From NCBI RefSeq assembly GCF_010122465.1, contig NZ_WLZY01000008.1:62001-126000 (forward strand): a stretch of 64,000 nucleotides of DNA, given 5' to 3'. Source of the stretch: Phytoactinopolyspora mesophila (lineage in GTDB: Bacteria; Actinomycetota; Actinomycetes; Jiangellales; Jiangellaceae). The notes under the pieces were generated by a model, which was given only the letters and a program-made list of their open reading frames with translations, was not told where the DNA came from and searched no databases. The position numbers and the translations under genes were made by a program. Positions 6,591-15,292 of the stretch are shown here, piece by piece (position 1 is the stretch's first letter; each line of letters begins with the position of its first letter).

Positions 6591-9314
6591 ATGGCAGATC
6601 TATCTCGTCGTACTTTCGTTCAGGGCATGGTTGGCGCAGGCGTCGTCGGCACCGCTGGCCCTACCGCCCCGGGACTCGCTGTTCCGTCGTCGGCCCAAGA
6701 GGGTGAAGTCCCAGAGGTCCGGTTGCGGTGGCTCGAGGAGGGGCCACCTTCGGTCGGCACCGGCAGCACCTGGGGCGTGCCGTGGCCGAAGGGCGCCATG
6801 GACGCGGACAAGCAGTTCGCGCTGCGGTCCTCCGACGGCGACGCGGTACCGGCCCAGTCCTGGCCGCTGGCGTATTGGCCGGACGGGTCGGTGAAGTGGA
6901 CGGCTCACGCACTTGCAGCCGACGCCCCCACCTCGGACGGATACGTGCTGAGTGTGGGTGAGCCGGCCGAACCGGAAAGCGCGGTCACGGTACAAGAGAA
7001 CCGTGGCCGGGTCGTCGTGGACACCGGCGTGATCAGCTGCAGGATCAACAAGAGCGGTTCCTTCGTGATCCACTCGATCAGTCGGGGGGATCAGGAGATC
7101 GCCCGGCACGTCGAGTTGGTCAACCTGCGCCAGCAGAAGATCGACGACGGCGACGAGGCCAAGACCCAGCGGCGCAAACTCGTCAGCAGGGTGAACGACG
7201 TCACCGTCGAGCAGTCCGGTCCGGTGCGAGCGGTGGTCCGCGTCGAGGGCGTTCACGCCGGCCAGGGACGTAACTGGCTGCCGTTCACGTTCCGGCTGTA
7301 CTTCTACGCCGGTGCCGAGCACGTGCGGATGATGCACACGTTCGTCTTCGACAGCGACGGCAACGACGAGTTCATCGCCGGTCTCGGGGTGCGGTTCAAG
7401 GTGCCGATGACGGACGAGTTGTACAACCGGCACGTCCGGTTCGTCGGCGAAGGCCACGGCATGCTCACCGAGGCGGTGCAGGGCATCACCGGGCTGCGGC
7501 GCGACCCGGGAGAGGAAGTCCGCGCCGCACAGGTTGCCGGCAAGCGCTTACCCGATCCGGCCACTTGGGACCAGCGGGTCACCTCGCGGCTGCACTGGAT
7601 TCCGGCCTGGGGCGACTACCGGCTGAGCCAGCTGTCATCAGAAGGATTCACGGTGGCGAAACGCACGGAGGGTGGGCACGGCTGGGTCGACGTCGACCAG
7701 GGCCGCCGCGCGTCGGGTCTCGGCTACGTCGGCGGTGTCAGCGGTGGCGTGGGATTCGGGCTGCGGGACTTCTGGCAGCGCCACCCCACCCAGTTGGACG
7801 TGCGCGACGCGCAGACCGATACTGCCGAGGTCACGGTGTGGATGTGGTCGCCCGACGCCCCGCCGATGGACACCCGCTTCTACCACGACGGCCTCGGCCA
7901 GGAAACCTATGAGCAACAACTCGACGCCCTGGAGATCACCTACGAGGACTACGAACCGGGTTTCGGCACGCCCTACGGGATCGCACGGACCAGCGAGCTG
8001 ATGCTCTGGGCGTTGGATGCCACTCCGGAGGCCGAGCGTCTGGGCGCGATGGCCGACGTCGTTCGCACCCCGCCGCAGATCGTCAACGAGGTCCAGCAAC
8101 TGATCGACGCGAAGGTGTTCGGTGGGCTGTTCACGCCGGTGGACCGATCCACCCCGACGAAGGCCACGATCGAGGACAGCCTCGACTTTCTGTTCGACTT
8201 CTACGTCACCCAGCGAGAGCAGCGCCACTGGTACGGCTTCTGGAACTACGGCGACATCATGCACAGCTTCGACGGCGACCGCGGAGTATGGCGGTACGAC
8301 GTCGGCGGGTACGCGTGGGACAACTCGGAGCTGTCACCCGATCTCTGGCTGTGGTACTCATATCTGCGCTCCGGGCGTGCCGATATCTTCCGGTTCGCCG
8401 AGGCGATGACCAGGCATACCGGCGAGGTCGACGTCTACCACCTCGGCGAGTGGGCCAGGCTGGGCACCCGGCACAACGTGCAGCACTGGGGCGACAGCGC
8501 CAAGCAGCTGCGGATCAGCACAGCTGTCTACCGGCGGATCTTCTACTACCTCACCGCCGACGAGCGCACCGGCGACCTGATGCACGAATTGGTCGACGCC
8601 GAAGAGACGTTCCTCGCTCTCGACCCGATCCGCAAGATCCGTGAGGAAGAGTACGAGCCCGACCCGAATGCGCTCGCTATCGGCCTGGGAACCGACTGGT
8701 CGGCCCTGGCGGCCAACTGGTTCACCGAGTGGGAACGACGTGGGCCGCGCGCCGACGAGGCCGAACGCAAGCTTCTCGGTACGATGCGCAGCATTGCAGC
8801 GATGCCGAATGGACTCGTCAACGGTGGCGCCCGCTACAACATGGACACCGGCGAGTTCTTGCCGGCCGAAGCAGGCGTCAGCGTGAGCTCCCTGGGGGCC
8901 ATGTTCGGCCTGGTAGAGATGTGCGCAGAGCTCATCGACGCCATCGACATGCCCGAGTTCGAGGGTGCCTGGCTCCCGTACTGCCGGTTCTACAACGCCA
9001 GCCGCGAAGAACAGGAAGCCGAATTCGGCCAGCGCTTCGGCGGCACCAACCTCCGGCAAGGCCACAGCCGCCTGGACGCTTACGCCTACCACCGGCTAGG
9101 CGACACCAAGTACGCCGAGCGGGCGTGGGACTACTTTCTCCAACCGCGCACCAACTGGGAATATCAGCACGACCGCGACTGGTCTGCCGAGCGCGACGAA
9201 ACCACGCTCAATCCCACCGACTCGGCACCGTGGGTGTCCACGAACACCACTGCACTCTACGGTCTGGCCGCCATCCAGAACCTTGCCCTGGCCGGCGACC
9301 GCTTGCCCGACTGA
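6591..9314 (+). CDS. Tat-exported exo-rhamnogalacturonan-lyase-like protein (PcRGLX / PL26 type)
   Basis: This is a 907-residue exported protein. A twin-arginine signal, SRRTFVQGMVGAGVVG, ends near an A-X-A-like site at about residue 35. The mature start (PEVRLRWLEEGPP, then GVPWPKGAM and WPDGSVKWTAHAL) matches the N-terminal beta domain of PcRGLX/YetA-like exo-rhamnogalacturonan lyases. A long middle and C-terminal barrel rich in Trp and Tyr follows (WYGFWNYGDIMHSFD, DVGGYAWDNSE). The family removes unsaturated galacturonosyl-rhamnose from pectic rhamnogalacturonan. I chose ATG 6591 rather than upstream in-frame codons because the Tat motif must be N-terminal and AGGAG precedes it. No pectin-related neighbours are present, so the substrate is inferred from family only. 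Confidence 0.75.
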   Translation: MADLSRRTFVQGMVGAGVVGTAGPTAPGLAVPSSAQEGEVPEVRLRWLEEGPPSVGTGSTWGVPWPKGAMDADKQFALRSSDGDAVPAQSWPLAYWPDGSVKWTAHALAADAPTSDGYVLSVGEPAEPESAVTVQENRGRVVVDTGVISCRINKSGSFVIHSISRGDQEIARHVELVNLRQQKIDDGDEAKTQRRKLVSRVNDVTVEQSGPVRAVVRVEGVHAGQGRNWLPFTFRLYFYAGAEHVRMMHTFVFDSDGNDEFIAGLGVRFKVPMTDELYNRHVRFVGEGHGMLTEAVQGITGLRRDPGEEVRAAQVAGKRLPDPATWDQRVTSRLHWIPAWGDYRLSQLSSEGFTVAKRTEGGHGWVDVDQGRRASGLGYVGGVSGGVGFGLRDFWQRHPTQLDVRDAQTDTAEVTVWMWSPDAPPMDTRFYHDGLGQETYEQQLDALEITYEDYEPGFGTPYGIARTSELMLWALDATPEAERLGAMADVVRTPPQIVNEVQQLIDAKVFGGLFTPVDRSTPTKATIEDSLDFLFDFYVTQREQRHWYGFWNYGDIMHSFDGDRGVWRYDVGGYAWDNSELSPDLWLWYSYLRSGRADIFRFAEAMTRHTGEVDVYHLGEWARLGTRHNVQHWGDSAKQLRISTAVYRRIFYYLTADERTGDLMHELVDAEETFLALDPIRKIREEEYEPDPNALAIGLGTDWSALAANWFTEWERRGPRADEAERKLLGTMRSIAAMPNGLVNGGARYNMDTGEFLPAEAGVSVSSLGAMFGLVEMCAELIDAIDMPEFEGAWLPYCRFYNASREEQEAEFGQRFGGTNLRQGHSRLDAYAYHRLGDTKYAERAWDYFLQPRTNWEYQHDRDWSAERDETTLNPTDSAPWVSTNTTALYGLAAIQNLALAGDRLPD

Positions 9315-9408
9315 CCGGCGTACCCCCACGAGGCCCCCACCACGTCCTCACCAGCGACCCGACAGGACACATCTGGCTCGAGCCTGCAAGCCATGTTTCG
9401 ATAGAGAC

Positions 9409-9867
9409 ATGACCAGCCACGAAGCTCTTCAGTATGTCGTCTCCGCCAGCCGTGACATCGCGGCTGGCGGAGCACGCATCTTCGACCTCATCGCGGATCC
9501 TGCACAGCAGCCCCGATGGGACGGCAACGACAACCTGGCCGACGCACCTGGCGGACAGCGGGTTCGTGCCGTCGGTGATGTGTTCACCATGACCCTCACG
9601 AGCGGCAGCGTGCGGGAGAATCACGTGGTGGAGTTCAAGGAGGGCCGCGTCATCGCGTGGAAACCATCCGAGCTCGGCCAGCCGCAGCCAGGGCACCTCT
9701 GGAGGTGGGAGCTGGAGCCTATCGACTCGTCGCGAACACGCGTGACCCACACCTACGACTGGAGCGGATTGACCGACGAGGGGCGGTTCGCTCGCGCCCG
9801 GGCCACCACTCCGGAAATGCTTCAGGAGTCAGTGGACCGGCTGGCCGCGCTGGCCGAACGGGACTGA
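9409..9867 (+). CDS. SRPBCC (START-like/polyketide-cyclase) family protein
   Basis: This 152-residue protein has the helix-grip pattern of the SRPBCC superfamily: SRDIAAGGARIFDLIADPAQQPRWDGNDNL at the start, a central beta-rich segment, WRWELEPIDSSRTRVTHTYDWSG, and a long C-terminal helix ending ESVDRLAALAERD. Members bind hydrophobic ligands in a deep cavity. The specific ligand is unknown. ATG 9409 fixes the usual family length; earlier in-frame ATG codons would add about 40 low-complexity residues. It is probably monocistronic. Confidence 0.8.
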   Translation: MTSHEALQYVVSASRDIAAGGARIFDLIADPAQQPRWDGNDNLADAPGGQRVRAVGDVFTMTLTSGSVRENHVVEFKEGRVIAWKPSELGQPQPGHLWRWELEPIDSSRTRVTHTYDWSGLTDEGRFARARATTPEMLQESVDRLAALAERD

Positions 9868-9910
9868 CCTGGGCTCCACCACGCGCCCTGTCCCTCTTCC
9901 GGAGAGTCAT

Positions 9911-9942
9911 CCGCCGAACCCCGCCCGTTCCGGGCGCGGCGG
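9911..9942. terminator. GC-rich hairpin between convergent genes
   Basis: CCGCCG and CGCCCG pair with CGGGCG and CGGCGG across a short TTC loop, between the stops of the SRPBCC gene and the VOC gene. There is no clear U-tract, so it is a weak or bidirectional terminator candidate. Confidence 0.4.
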
Positions 9943-9951
9943 TGTTCCACG

Positions 9952-10695
9952 TCACCGCGGGGTGAGGACACAGAACTCGTGGCCCCCGGGATCGCTCAGG
10001 ACCTCCCATGACGTGTCCCCCTGGCCGATGTCGGTGCGCTGGGCACCCAAACCGCTGAGGCGGGCCACCTCGCTGTCGAGATCGTCACCCGGATACGGCG
10101 CTAGATCGACGTGAATCCTGTCCTTGGCCTGCTTGCCTCCCGGCGCACTGACCAGTTCCAAGACGGTCGCCGCGCGATCGGGATGCCGAAGCCGCGCGTA
10201 GCCCGCGCCGCGATGGTCGATCCGCCATCCACTCGCGGCCTGCCAGAACGATGCGTCGGCAACGGGGTCGGTGCTGTCCAGGACCACGGCGGCGATCCGC
10301 TCCGCCCCGGCGTAGTCCACACGCGGCTCGAGCACACACAGTTCATTACCCTCCGGGTCGGCCAGCACCGTCCACGGCACGTCTCCCTGACCGATGTCTA
10401 TGTGGCGGGCGCCGAGATCGAGCAACCGCTCCACCGTCGTCGCCTGCTCCTCCGCCGACGACGACACCAGGTCGAGGTGCACCCGGTTCTTGACGGCCTT
10501 GGGCTCGTGAACCGGAACGAACACCAGTGGCACCGTCCCCGCGTCACCCCAGTGCCCAGCCTGATCCTCGATCTCGACCACGACCTCGTCCGGATCGGAG
10601 TACGTGACCGGCCACTGCAGCGCCGCAGCCCAGAACGCGGCCAGGGAATCGGGGTCTTGCGCGTCGACGACGACGGAGACGAGACGAGTGCTCAC
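9952..10695 (-). CDS. VOC family protein with two glyoxalase-like domains
   Basis: This 247-residue protein is made of two vicinal-oxygen-chelate domains that repeat each other. Residues 1-120 start STRLVSVVVDAQDPDSLAAFW and carry LDLVSSSAEEQATTVERLLDLGA and DPEGNELCVLEPR. Residues 125-247 carry AVVLDSTDPVADASFW, HVDLAPYPGDDLDSEVARLSGLGA and DPGGHEFCVLTPR. This is the glyoxalase-like-domain tandem common in actinomycetes, with no assigned reaction. The GTG at 10695 is chosen because it starts the first domain exactly; the frame further upstream lacks similarity. Confidence 0.83.
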   Translation of the reverse strand: MSTRLVSVVVDAQDPDSLAAFWAAALQWPVTYSDPDEVVVEIEDQAGHWGDAGTVPLVFVPVHEPKAVKNRVHLDLVSSSAEEQATTVERLLDLGARHIDIGQGDVPWTVLADPEGNELCVLEPRVDYAGAERIAAVVLDSTDPVADASFWQAASGWRIDHRGAGYARLRHPDRAATVLELVSAPGGKQAKDRIHVDLAPYPGDDLDSEVARLSGLGAQRTDIGQGDTSWEVLSDPGGHEFCVLTPR

Positions 10696-10806
10696 GGGCG
10701 CAAGCGTACAGATCTCGCAGGAGGGCGGCCGAGCCGAGACGACGGACAAGCTCCGCTTCCCCAGCCACCGTGAGAACGCTCTATCCCTGCGGGCCACGGG
10801 GCACGA

Positions 10807-11469
10807 TCAGCGATAGGCGAAATCCAGGAAAACTGCCGTCACCCAGAACCATCCCGGGATGATGACCGCTCTCTGGAAGAGCCCCACCTTCGGGGAGTCG
10901 TTCTCCCAGGCTGTGCCGAAAGTGCCGAACCCGATCATCAGACCGATGGCCATGAAGGCTGAGATGCTCTTCCAGGTCACACCTGGCATGACGAACGCGC
11001 CGATAGCTGCCGCTGCGGGCAGCGCGAGGAATACCACCATGCCTGCGTAGTCGTGCAGTTTGTGCCGGCTGGTGTGAGCTGCCGGATCGCCATCCGGAGT
11101 GCCTGGAGGGTAACCACGCATCGGGTCCATCGGGAAGACGCCGGAAGCCACGAGGCCGAGGCCGAAGACGGCCAGCATGGGCCCCAGGAGGTAGCTCTGT
11201 CCGGCAAAGGTCACCCCCAAAGCGCCGATCGTGATCGCGGCGCCACATACCAGGAAGTTCGACGTCTGAATCCATCCCCGGGGCCCCAAAGCCAATGCGC
11301 TCACCGGATGCCGGACAGGTGAATAGCCGGGCCGCGTCCATCCGTCAGCCAGAAACACGAGAACAAAGAGCGTCGAGCCGATTGCGCCCAACCAGTAGAT
11401 CAACGTGTTCCTCCTACGCGGCCGCCGCTGCGGATCCCAGCGTCCATATCGCCAACCACGGGATAGCAC
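10807..11469 (-). CDS. DUF998-like integral membrane protein
   Basis: This is a 220-residue protein with about six hydrophobic segments. The first is LIYWLGAIGSTLFVLVFLADG, followed by the diagnostic loop RPGYSPVRHPVSALALGPRGWIQ and later VFPMDPMRGYPPGTP, which match the DUF998 family of unknown function. The end is WFWVTAVFLDFAYR. The N-terminal RRPRRR stretch would place the N-terminus inside the membrane. The start is uncertain because a shorter form beginning near residue 22 is possible. Confidence 0.75.
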   Translation of the reverse strand: MLSRGWRYGRWDPQRRPRRRNTLIYWLGAIGSTLFVLVFLADGWTRPGYSPVRHPVSALALGPRGWIQTSNFLVCGAAITIGALGVTFAGQSYLLGPMLAVFGLGLVASGVFPMDPMRGYPPGTPDGDPAAHTSRHKLHDYAGMVVFLALPAAAAIGAFVMPGVTWKSISAFMAIGLMIGFGTFGTAWENDSPKVGLFQRAVIIPGWFWVTAVFLDFAYR

Positions 11470-11728
11470 CGGTCATGACGTTCGTCGTTCTTGAACATCA
11501 CTATTCCATCCCTGCCGGGCCGGCGAGGTGACATGTTCGGTTACCTGACACGTCCGCCGAATGTGTTAAGTTTTTCGCGAATATTTGACGTATCGCATCC
11601 TCTGCCCAAGAGAGCGCCGGATGCCCTGGAACCCCGAAGTCATGACCGGCGAAATGGACTACGAACGGCGCCCAAGCCGCGTGCACCCAACCAGCTCCAA
11701 TGCCCGAGTGGGCACCGGTGGCACACAA
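11470..11728. other. intergenic region between the DUF998-like gene and tRNA-Ala, no gene seen
   Basis: Together with the tRNA terminator this gap exceeds 300 bp. It contains a locally AT-rich patch (about 11565-11600, with runs of T and A unusual for this genome) and an imperfect dyad of ACATGTTCGG (about 11531) with CCGAATGTGT (about 11555). Open frames here are short and lack coding character. Confidence 0.4.
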
Positions 11729-11758
11729 CGAAAACGCGACCGCTTTCGCGATCGCGTT
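11729..11758 (-). terminator. intrinsic terminator of tRNA-Ala
   Basis: On the minus strand an 11-bp stem (11748-11758 with 11733-11743, one G-U pair) closes a GAAA tetraloop and is followed by TTTTCG. It lies about 30 nt beyond the tRNA 3' end. Confidence 0.75.
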
Positions 11759-11790
11759 GCCGAACCCGCCAGGGGTTTGAACTTCCTATC

Positions 11791-11866
11791 TGGTGGAGCT
11801 GAGGGGATTCGAACCCCTGGCCTCCTCCATGCCATGGAGGCGCGCTACCAACTGCGCCACAGCCCC
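11791..11866 (-). tRNA. tRNA-Ala (GGC anticodon)
   Basis: This 76-nt gene folds as a standard cloverleaf. The acceptor GGGGCTG pairs with the complementary segment before the discriminator base. The D arm has GGCGCAGTTGGTAGCGC. The anticodon stem CCTCC/GGAGG closes the loop ATGGCAT, giving anticodon GGC (Ala, codon GCC). The T arm contains GGTTCGAATCC, and CCA is encoded at the 3' end. A terminator hairpin follows. Confidence 0.97.
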
Positions 11867-11945
11867 TTGCAACAGCTCGGATAGCTTAACCGACAGCGGG
11901 CTTCAGCACATAATCGGCCCACCATCCGCGCTCTGACCAGCTGCT

Positions 11946-12581
11946 TTACCCTTCCTCGATGTACACCGGCGTGGGGAGGGTGCCGGCGTTGTGCTCCACC
12001 AGGATCCAGCCGTCGTCGCCCTCACGCAGCATGGACCACGAGCAGTTCGACAACCCACCGATGTTGGTGAACAGGTTCAACGGCATCCCGATCAGCGCGG
12101 CGATGCCCAGCCGCGCGGCACCACCATGCGAGGTCAGCACCGCGAGCCCGTCGTCGGGTAAGCGCTTCGCCGCGTCGGTGACCGCCACGACCATCCGGTC
12201 GGCGACCTCCTGGCGGGTCTCGCCGCCGCCCACCCGCAGGAGCGGATCTCCGGCCCGCCACGCCTTGTACTCGTCCGGCCAGCGCTCGGCGATCTGGGCC
12301 GCCGTGCACCCCTGCCATTCTCCGGCGTAGGTCTCCCGGAGCCGGACGTCGAACTCGATCTCCGTGCCCACCACGGCGGCCAGGATGGCTGTGGTGTCCC
12401 GCGTACGTTTCAGGTCCGAAGAGATGAGCAGCTGCGGCTCCAGCGAGGCAAGCCGCGCGGCCGCCTCACGGGCCTGTTGCCGCCCGACGTCATCGAGGTC
12501 CACATCGGTCTGGCCCTGGAAGCGCCCAGCGGCGTTCCATTCGGTCCGGCCGTGGCGCCACAGGACGATCCGCCGGCTCAC
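11946..12581 (-). CDS. histidine phosphatase family protein (phosphoglycerate-mutase-like)
   Basis: This 211-residue protein has the N-terminal catalytic RHGRTEWNAAGRFQGQTDVDLDDVGRQQA (RHG with the phosphohistidine), the SSDLKRTRDTA-like segment near residue 55, the acidic ETYAGEWQG near 85 and the second catalytic His in LTSHGGAAR near 150. It sits directly after rsfS with a GTGA overlap, the usual nadD-rsfS-phosphatase arrangement of actinobacteria; some homologues are gluco- or mannosyl-3-phosphoglycerate phosphatases. The precise substrate is not assigned. Confidence 0.9.
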   Translation of the reverse strand: MSRRIVLWRHGRTEWNAAGRFQGQTDVDLDDVGRQQAREAAARLASLEPQLLISSDLKRTRDTTAILAAVVGTEIEFDVRLRETYAGEWQGCTAAQIAERWPDEYKAWRAGDPLLRVGGGETRQEVADRMVVAVTDAAKRLPDDGLAVLTSHGGAARLGIAALIGMPLNLFTNIGGLSNCSWSMLREGDDGWILVEHNAGTLPTPVYIEEG

Positions 12582-12973
12582 TCCCCGGCTCCACTGCCCT
12601 GCCGTCCGATCCGGACACTCTCCGGCAACGCGATGGTGGGGCAGTCTTTCCAGAGCCGCTCCAGCGCGTAGTACACCCGCTCTTCGGCGTGCTGGACGTG
12701 CACGACGATGTCGACGTAGTCGATCAGGACCCAGCGTCCCTCGCTCTCGCCCTCTCGCCGCACGGGTTTGGCCTGGGACTCGCGCAACCGTTCCTCGATC
12801 GCGTCCACGATGGCCCGTACCTGGCGGTCGTTCGGGGCGGAACAGACGACGAAAATATCAGTGATGACCAGTTGTTCTGAGACATCGAAGGCAATGATGT
12901 CGTCGGCCAGCTTGTCGGCCGCCGCCTCGGCGGCCGCGATAGCGAGGTGTCGAGCACGATCGGTAGCGGGCAA
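12578..12973 (-). CDS. rsfS: ribosomal silencing factor RsfS (RsfA/DUF143 family)
   Basis: This 131-residue protein carries the family core: AAEAAADKLADDIIAFDVSEQLVITDIFVVCSAPNDRQVRAIVDAIEERLRE and GRWVLIDYVDIVVHVQHAEERVYYALERLW. RsfS binds ribosomal protein L14 and blocks subunit joining when nutrients are scarce. The start appears to be TTG at 12973, with GAAAGG 8 nt upstream. It lies between nadD and the phosphatase gene and overlaps the latter by 4 nt, indicating one operon. Confidence 0.95.
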   Translation of the reverse strand: MPATDRARHLAIAAAEAAADKLADDIIAFDVSEQLVITDIFVVCSAPNDRQVRAIVDAIEERLRESQAKPVRREGESEGRWVLIDYVDIVVHVQHAEERVYYALERLWKDCPTIALPESVRIGRQGSGAGE

Positions 12974-13009
12974 ATCGGAACCTTTCAGGGTGGTCCTTTA
13001 GTAAGGATG

Positions 13010-13606
13010 CTAGTCCTCGACGTACAGGTGGCGCTTGTTGATGTACTGGACGATACCGTCCGGCACCAGATACCAGATGGGTTCACCTGCGGCGACGCGC
13101 TGACGACATTCGCTCGACGAGATGGCCAGAGCCGGTATTTCAACCAACGTCACCTTACCTTCGGGAAGCCCGACGTCGGTGAGCGCGTGCCCTGGCCTGG
13201 TACAACCCACGAAGTGCGCCAGCTCGAACAGCTCTTCGGCGTTACGCCAGGACAAGATCTGCTCGAGCGCGTCGGCGCCGGTGATGAAGTAGAGCTCACA
13301 GTCCGGTCCATGAATACGCCAGAGGTCACGCAGGGTGTCCACGGTGTACGTGAGGCCACCACGATCGATGTCCACCCGGCTCACGGAGAACCTCGGATTG
13401 GACGCCGTGGCGATCACCGTCATCAGATACCGTTCTTCACCGGCGGTGACCTGCCGGTCCTCCTTCTGCCACGGCTGGCCGGTGGGAACGAAGACGACCT
13501 CGTCCAGACCGAACCGGTGCTGCACCTCGCTGGCCGCGACCAAGTGCCCGTGGTGAATCGGATCGAAGGTGCCACCCATGATGCCGATACGCCTGGGGGT
13601 TCTCAC
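13010..13606 (-). CDS. nadD: nicotinate-nucleotide adenylyltransferase NadD
   Basis: This 198-residue enzyme adenylylates nicotinate mononucleotide to deamido-NAD in NAD synthesis. The nucleotidyltransferase signature [16 protein letters not shown] is near residues 8-23, PTGQPWQK follows near 42, and the late [10 protein letters not shown] is the variant of the ISSTxIR motif that contacts ATP. It starts at GTG 13606 and is followed by rsfS after a 36-nt gap. Confidence 0.96.
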   Translation of the reverse strand: MRTPRRIGIMGGTFDPIHHGHLVAASEVQHRFGLDEVVFVPTGQPWQKEDRQVTAGEERYLMTVIATASNPRFSVSRVDIDRGGLTYTVDTLRDLWRIHGPDCELYFITGADALEQILSWRNAEELFELAHFVGCTRPGHALTDVGLPEGKVTLVEIPALAISSSECRQRVAAGEPIWYLVPDGIVQYINKRHLYVED

Positions 13607-13701
13607 GAACGCTCACCACCGCGACCGTCGCGCGTGCGGCGCGTGCGTGACGAATCTGCGCACACCGAACGGCGACAGCGGAAAGGGCTCACAGCTTGAG
13701 C

Positions 13702-13848
13702 TCAGGCGTGGGGACGGCCCTTGCCGAAGACCAGGGTGACCGCCAGCAAGGCCAGGAGGATGACGAACGCACCGATCCCCCACCCCTCAGCCGGGAATCC
13801 GTCTCCGTTCGCGTGGGCCTCATCCGCCAGCAGTACGACCTTCTCCAT
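13702..13848 (-). CDS. small single-span membrane protein between proA and nadD
   Basis: This 48-residue frame starts at ATG 13848. A short acidic N-terminus (MEKVVLLADEAHANGDG) is followed by one strong hydrophobic helix (GIGAFVILLALLAVTLVFG, about residues 24-42) and a basic tail ending KGRPHA. Codon third positions are G/C-rich as in neighbouring genes. Gene order proA, small protein, nadD is colinear on the minus strand. No function is recognised. Its size keeps it below common gene-calling thresholds. Coding status is inferred from topology and codon use. Confidence 0.65.
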   Translation of the reverse strand: MEKVVLLADEAHANGDGFPAEGWGIGAFVILLALLAVTLVFGKGRPHA

Positions 13849-13895
13849 GGCCGACACTTTATCTCACCTGCTCCGGCTCGAAATCACGGCGGCGC

Positions 13896-15158
13896 TCATG
13901 AGCGCACGTGGCCGTCGCCGGTGACGACGTACGTAGTGGTGGTCAGCTCGCGTAAGCCCATCGGGCCGCGGGCGTGCAGCTTCTGCGTCGAGATGCCGAT
14001 CTCGGCGCCGAACCCGAACTGCTCGCCATCGGTGAAGCGGGTCGAGGCGTTGACCATCACGGCGGCAGAGTCAGTGGTGGCGGTGAATCTCTGCGCCGCC
14101 GAGAGGTCCTCGGTGACGATCGCCTCCGTGTGGCCGCTCCCCCAGCGGCGGATATGCGCGACGGCGTCATCGAGCGACGCCACGACGCGCGCGGCAAGGT
14201 CGAGCGAGAGGTACTCGGCGGACCAGTCTTCGTCGGTCGCCGCGACCACGGCGTCGTCGTATCCGCGTACCCGCTCGTCACCGTGGACGGTGACGCCCGC
14301 GTCGCGCAGGGCGGCCAGCGCGCCGGGCAGGAACGTGTCGGCGATGTCGGCGTGCACCAGCAATGTCTCCGCGGCGTTGCAGACGCTCGGCCGGTGTGTC
14401 TTCGCGTTGAGGAGGATCTCGAGCGCTTTGCTCAGGTCCGCCGTGGCGTCGACGTAGACATGGCAGTTCCCGACGCCGGTCTCGATGACAGGCACGGTGG
14501 ATTCTTCGACCACGCTGCGGATCAACCCCGCCCCACCGCGTGGGATCAGGACGTCGACCAGCCCTCGGGCGCGCATCAGGTGCTTGGCCGGCTCATGTCC
14601 CTCGCCCGGCACCAGCTGGACGGCGTCCGCCGGCACGTCGGTACCCGCCGTGGCGGCGCGCAGCACCTCCACGATGGCCGAGTTCGAGGCCACCGCGCTG
14701 GACGAGCCCCGCAACAGCACCGCGTTCCCGCTCTTCAGCGCCAGGCCCGCGGCGTCGGCTGTGACGTTGGGCCGGGCCTCGTAGATGATGCCGACGACGC
14801 CCATCGGAACCCGGCGCTGGCTCACTTGCAGCCCGTTGGGCAACGTGTATCCGCGCTCGATCTCACCCACCGGGTCCGGCAGCTCAGCCACCTGACGCAG
14901 CCCGTCGGCCATCGCCGCCACCCGGGTGTCGTCCAGCCGCAGCCGGTCGATGATGGCCTCGCTGGTGCCGTTCTCCCTGGCCCGGGAGACGTCACCGGCG
15001 TTGGCGGCGGTGATCTCCGGCGTGCGGGCCACCAGGGCGTCGGCCATCGCCTTGAGGGCGGAGTCCTTCTGGGCACGGGTCAAGACGGCAAGGTCGGCGG
15101 CGGCGGCACGAGCGCGCCGGGCCGCGTCGAGGACAGATGCCGCGGTCTCGTCGGTCAT
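13896..15158 (-). CDS. proA: gamma-glutamyl phosphate reductase ProA
   Basis: This 420-residue enzyme reduces gamma-glutamyl phosphate to glutamate semialdehyde, the second step of proline synthesis. Landmarks are the aldehyde-dehydrogenase-like [41 protein letters not shown] (about 110-150), [19 protein letters not shown], the catalytic-Cys segment [15 protein letters not shown] (about 270-285), and the terminal [15 protein letters not shown]. It is split from proB by about 7 kb of unrelated genes. ATG 15158 gives the standard length. Confidence 0.97.
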   Translation of the reverse strand: MTDETAASVLDAARRARAAAADLAVLTRAQKDSALKAMADALVARTPEITAANAGDVSRARENGTSEAIIDRLRLDDTRVAAMADGLRQVAELPDPVGEIERGYTLPNGLQVSQRRVPMGVVGIIYEARPNVTADAAGLALKSGNAVLLRGSSSAVASNSAIVEVLRAATAGTDVPADAVQLVPGEGHEPAKHLMRARGLVDVLIPRGGAGLIRSVVEESTVPVIETGVGNCHVYVDATADLSKALEILLNAKTHRPSVCNAAETLLVHADIADTFLPGALAALRDAGVTVHGDERVRGYDDAVVAATDEDWSAEYLSLDLAARVVASLDDAVAHIRRWGSGHTEAIVTEDLSAAQRFTATTDSAAVMVNASTRFTDGEQFGFGAEIGISTQKLHARGPMGLRELTTTTYVVTGDGHVRS

Positions 15159-15215
15159 GCATCAGAGTCTACGAGGTCGCCGCGCTCCTCTACGCCGCCA
15201 TACCTGTCCCCACTC

Positions 15216-15237
15216 CCGGTGATCGTGAGTGGGGGTT
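15216..15237 (+). repeat. solitary unit of the GGTGATCGTSAG repeat family (R1)
   Basis: The sequence CCGGTGATCGTGAGTGGG matches the outer core of the 92-127 bp palindromic elements at 29.3, 36.0, 55.3, 60.0 and 63.3 kb, but no inverted partner is present. A short CCCACTC/GAGTGGG pairing surrounds it. It lies in the gap between the divergent proA and MFS genes. Confidence 0.6.
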
Positions 15238-15292
15238 GCGTCGTCGTCGCACGAACGCGGCTGCGAAGCTGAGGCGCCAGAGGAGGGCATAG

